DNA from: CAZPMO01 sp964587515
GTDB taxonomy: Bacteria > Pseudomonadota > Alphaproteobacteria > MPNO01
DNA: 6,747 bases
Reading direction: 5' to 3'
Assembly: GCA_964587515.1 (NCBI GenBank)
Contig: CAZPMO010000228.1
Location: 1-6,747, forward strand
Within the stretch, counting starts at the first letter, position 1, and every line of letters starts with the position of its first letter. The notes under the pieces were generated by a model. The model did no database searches. It was not told the DNA's origin and saw only the letters and a list, made by a program, of their open reading frames with translations. Both the position numbers and the translations under genes were made by a program. Below, one piece after another: positions 5,962 through 6,747 of the stretch.

Positions 5962-5989
5962 TTGACTTTTCCGCCATATCGTATAAATA
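5962..5989 (+). promoter_or_regulatory. Sigma-70-type promoter of the cold-shock gene
   Basis: TTGACT at 5962-5967 matches five of six consensus -35 positions. The AT-rich TATAAATA at 5982-5989 offers a -10 hexamer: TAAATA gives a 16-base spacer, TATAAA a short 14-base one. It is the only AT-rich promoter-like patch upstream of the cold-shock gene. Transcription would start near 5996 and give a leader of about 145 bases. Confidence 0.5.
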
Positions 5990-5995
5990 TTCCGC

Positions 5996-6140
5996 GAAAC
6001 GTATTGCATTCGTTTGGTGCTACCTGAATTACCGGTACGCTGACTAGCTTGGTTATCCCCTGACAATGTGGACGTTAAATCGACCGCGCCATTACATGGT
6101 GTAAGGTGCGCAATTAATTCCCCTGTTAGAGGAAACGACA
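5996..6140 (+). promoter_or_regulatory. Long 5' leader of the cold-shock mRNA
   Basis: The predicted leader is about 145 bases with no open frame of note, as is usual for cspA-type mRNAs, whose leaders refold with temperature to control translation. Visible helices are AAACG/CGTTT (5997-6001 with 6011-6015) and a two-part hairpin, GCGC/GCGC (6086-6089 with 6108-6111) enclosing TTACA/TGTAA with a TGG loop (6092-6104), ending 17 bases before the ribosome site AGAGGAAA. Regulation by refolding is inferred from the family; the helices are seen in the sequence. Confidence 0.4.
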
Positions 6141-6350
6141 ATGACGACTGGCACTGTAAAATGGTTCAACTCGGCCAAGGGTTACGGGTTCATCGAGCCG
6201 GAAGACGGCTCGAAAGACGCTTTCGTTCACATTTCGGCCGTCGAGCGCGCCGGATTGGGAACGCTGAACGAAGGTCAGAAGGTCTCCTTTGAGCTTCAGA
6301 CCGGACAGAACGGAAAATCTTCGGCCGAGAACCTGACCATCATCGAATAA
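6141..6350 (+). CDS. Cold-shock protein (CspA family)
   Basis: 69-residue single cold-shock domain, the normal length for the family. It forms an OB-fold beta-barrel that binds single-stranded RNA and DNA and acts as an RNA chaperone. RNP1 is KGYGFIEP (13-20) and RNP2 is DAFVHISAV (26-34); the family opening GTVKWFNSAKGYGFI is complete. The aromatic nucleic-acid-binding residues Trp8, Phe9, Tyr15, Phe17, Phe28 and His30 are present. AGAGGAAA at 6127-6134 precedes ATG 6141. The gene has its own promoter and long leader and is followed by a strong hairpin and a small basic-protein gene on the same strand. Whether it is cold-induced cannot be told from the protein. Confidence 0.97.
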   Translation: MTTGTVKWFNSAKGYGFIEPEDGSKDAFVHISAVERAGLGTLNEGQKVSFELQTGQNGKSSAENLTIIE

Positions 6351-6358
6351 AGATGCAA

Positions 6359-6392
6359 GGCGCCGCCTCCGACGCGAGTCGGGCGCGGTGCC
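6359..6392 (+). terminator. Strong hairpin with GCGA tetraloop between cold-shock gene and its partner
   Basis: The arms at 6359-6373 and 6378-6392 form a 15-position stem with 12 Watson-Crick pairs, two G-U pairs and one C-C mismatch, closed by GCGA, a stable GNRA-type tetraloop. It begins eight bases after the cold-shock stop codon. A pyrimidine-rich stretch (TATCTCCTCCAATCTTTCC) follows rather than a clean T-tract. It may be a partial terminator or an mRNA-stabilising 3' end that lowers expression of the next gene. Confidence 0.6.
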
Positions 6393-6432
6393 GTATCTCC
6401 TCCAATCTTTCCGTTCCGATGGAGGCCGAGCC

Positions 6433-6663
6433 ATGGCTCGCAAGAAACCCAAGGGCAAGGCCGTTGCGTTCACGATGTTCAACGTAAACTACGAAGACGG
6501 CATGGTGACCTCGAACCGGCGCGTCTCGAACGACCTGCTCGACCAGTCGTTCGGCGATTCCGCCAAGGATTTGGCCCGCGCCGCCATCGAGGCTCAGGAC
6601 AACGAGATCGCCCAGCGATCCGGCCAACGCCGCGCCAAGATCAAGTCCATCGTCCGGGTCTGA
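6433..6663 (+). CDS. Small basic conserved hypothetical protein downstream of cold-shock gene
   Basis: 76-residue soluble protein with a lysine-rich start (MARKKPKGKAV). A middle section, NVNYEDGMVTSNRRVSNDLL, looks like a short beta-hairpin. A helix, KDLARAAIEAQDNEIAQRSGQ, follows, and the basic end is RRAKIKSIVRV. It resembles small alphaproteobacterial proteins of unknown function (YEDG...SNRRV...IEAQDxEIAxRSG) that I recall near cold-shock genes. No domain with known activity is visible. GGAGG at 6421-6425 lies 7 bases before ATG 6433, which makes that start better than the GTG at 6388 inside the preceding hairpin. The basic ends suggest contact with nucleic acid or ribosome; that is inference. 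Confidence 0.8.
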   Translation: MARKKPKGKAVAFTMFNVNYEDGMVTSNRRVSNDLLDQSFGDSAKDLARAAIEAQDNEIAQRSGQRRAKIKSIVRV

Positions 6664-6747
6664 CGCCGGCCGGGGTCGGACAGAGCGCTGGTCTAGATGT
6701 GATGTCTCAATAGGTTGTTCATTCGACCCTGCCTTGAGAAGCTGATG

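Noticed and set aside
5889..5965. Extension of the MBL-fold protein beyond QVFEF
   Set aside because: It arises only because the ten Ns shift the frame; the extension has no family resemblance and runs into the cold-shock promoter.
6705..6739. TCTCAA/TTGAGA inverted repeat near the window end, perhaps an insertion-sequence edge
   Set aside because: The arms are only 6 bp with a 23-base loop, no transposase is visible, and the sequence is cut off at 6747, so it cannot be supported.

Overview
The window looks like ordinary chromosome from a GC-rich alphaproteobacterium, most likely Hyphomicrobiales/Rhizobiales or a near relative. The evidence is the protein families present (an adenylate cyclase fused to a FlgO/TolB-like domain, a PsiE-family protein, an alphaproteobacterial cold-shock protein with a small basic partner gene), the codon use, and an intergenic palindromic repeat of the CATCCTTCGAGACG / CTCCTCAGGATGAGG type common in that group. 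The genus cannot be fixed from the sequence alone.

Layout. 1-102 is leader sequence with nothing firm in it. On the plus strand follow a small three-helix membrane protein (103-402), a RidA/YjgF-family protein (494-883), a compact inverted-repeat element (888-994) flanked by a 13-bp direct repeat, and a cupin protein (1095-1676). On the minus strand are a small conserved hypothetical (1696-2025), a four-helix PsiE-family membrane protein (2141-2632) and an adenylate cyclase that has lost its C-terminal TPR region (2735-3949). Transcription then diverges. On the plus strand are a SAM-dependent methyltransferase (4117-4947), an MBL-fold hydrolase resembling class II cyclic-nucleotide phosphodiesterases (5126-5888), a cold-shock protein (6141-6350) and a 76-residue basic protein (6433-6663). 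The last 84 bases hold nothing I can assign.

How the parts may fit. Three items point to cAMP signalling: a class III cyclase with its catalytic residues, a putative cAMP phosphodiesterase, and between them a perfect CRP-type operator (TGTGA-N6-TCACA) 83 bases upstream of the phosphodiesterase start. The operator is centred about 41.5 bp before a plausible transcription start. They are not one operon, so joint function is inference. The cold-shock gene has the usual long leader and is separated from its small partner by a strong hairpin with a GCGA tetraloop.

Quality notes. A run of ten Ns at 5859-5868 lies in the 3' end of the phosphodiesterase gene, and there is a frame change about 30 bases before it. 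The true C-terminus reads QVFEF and ends at 5888. No CRISPR array, tRNA, rRNA or transposase gene was found. The best candidate for something little described is the small repeat element with its apparent target-site duplication at the stop codon of the RidA-family gene.
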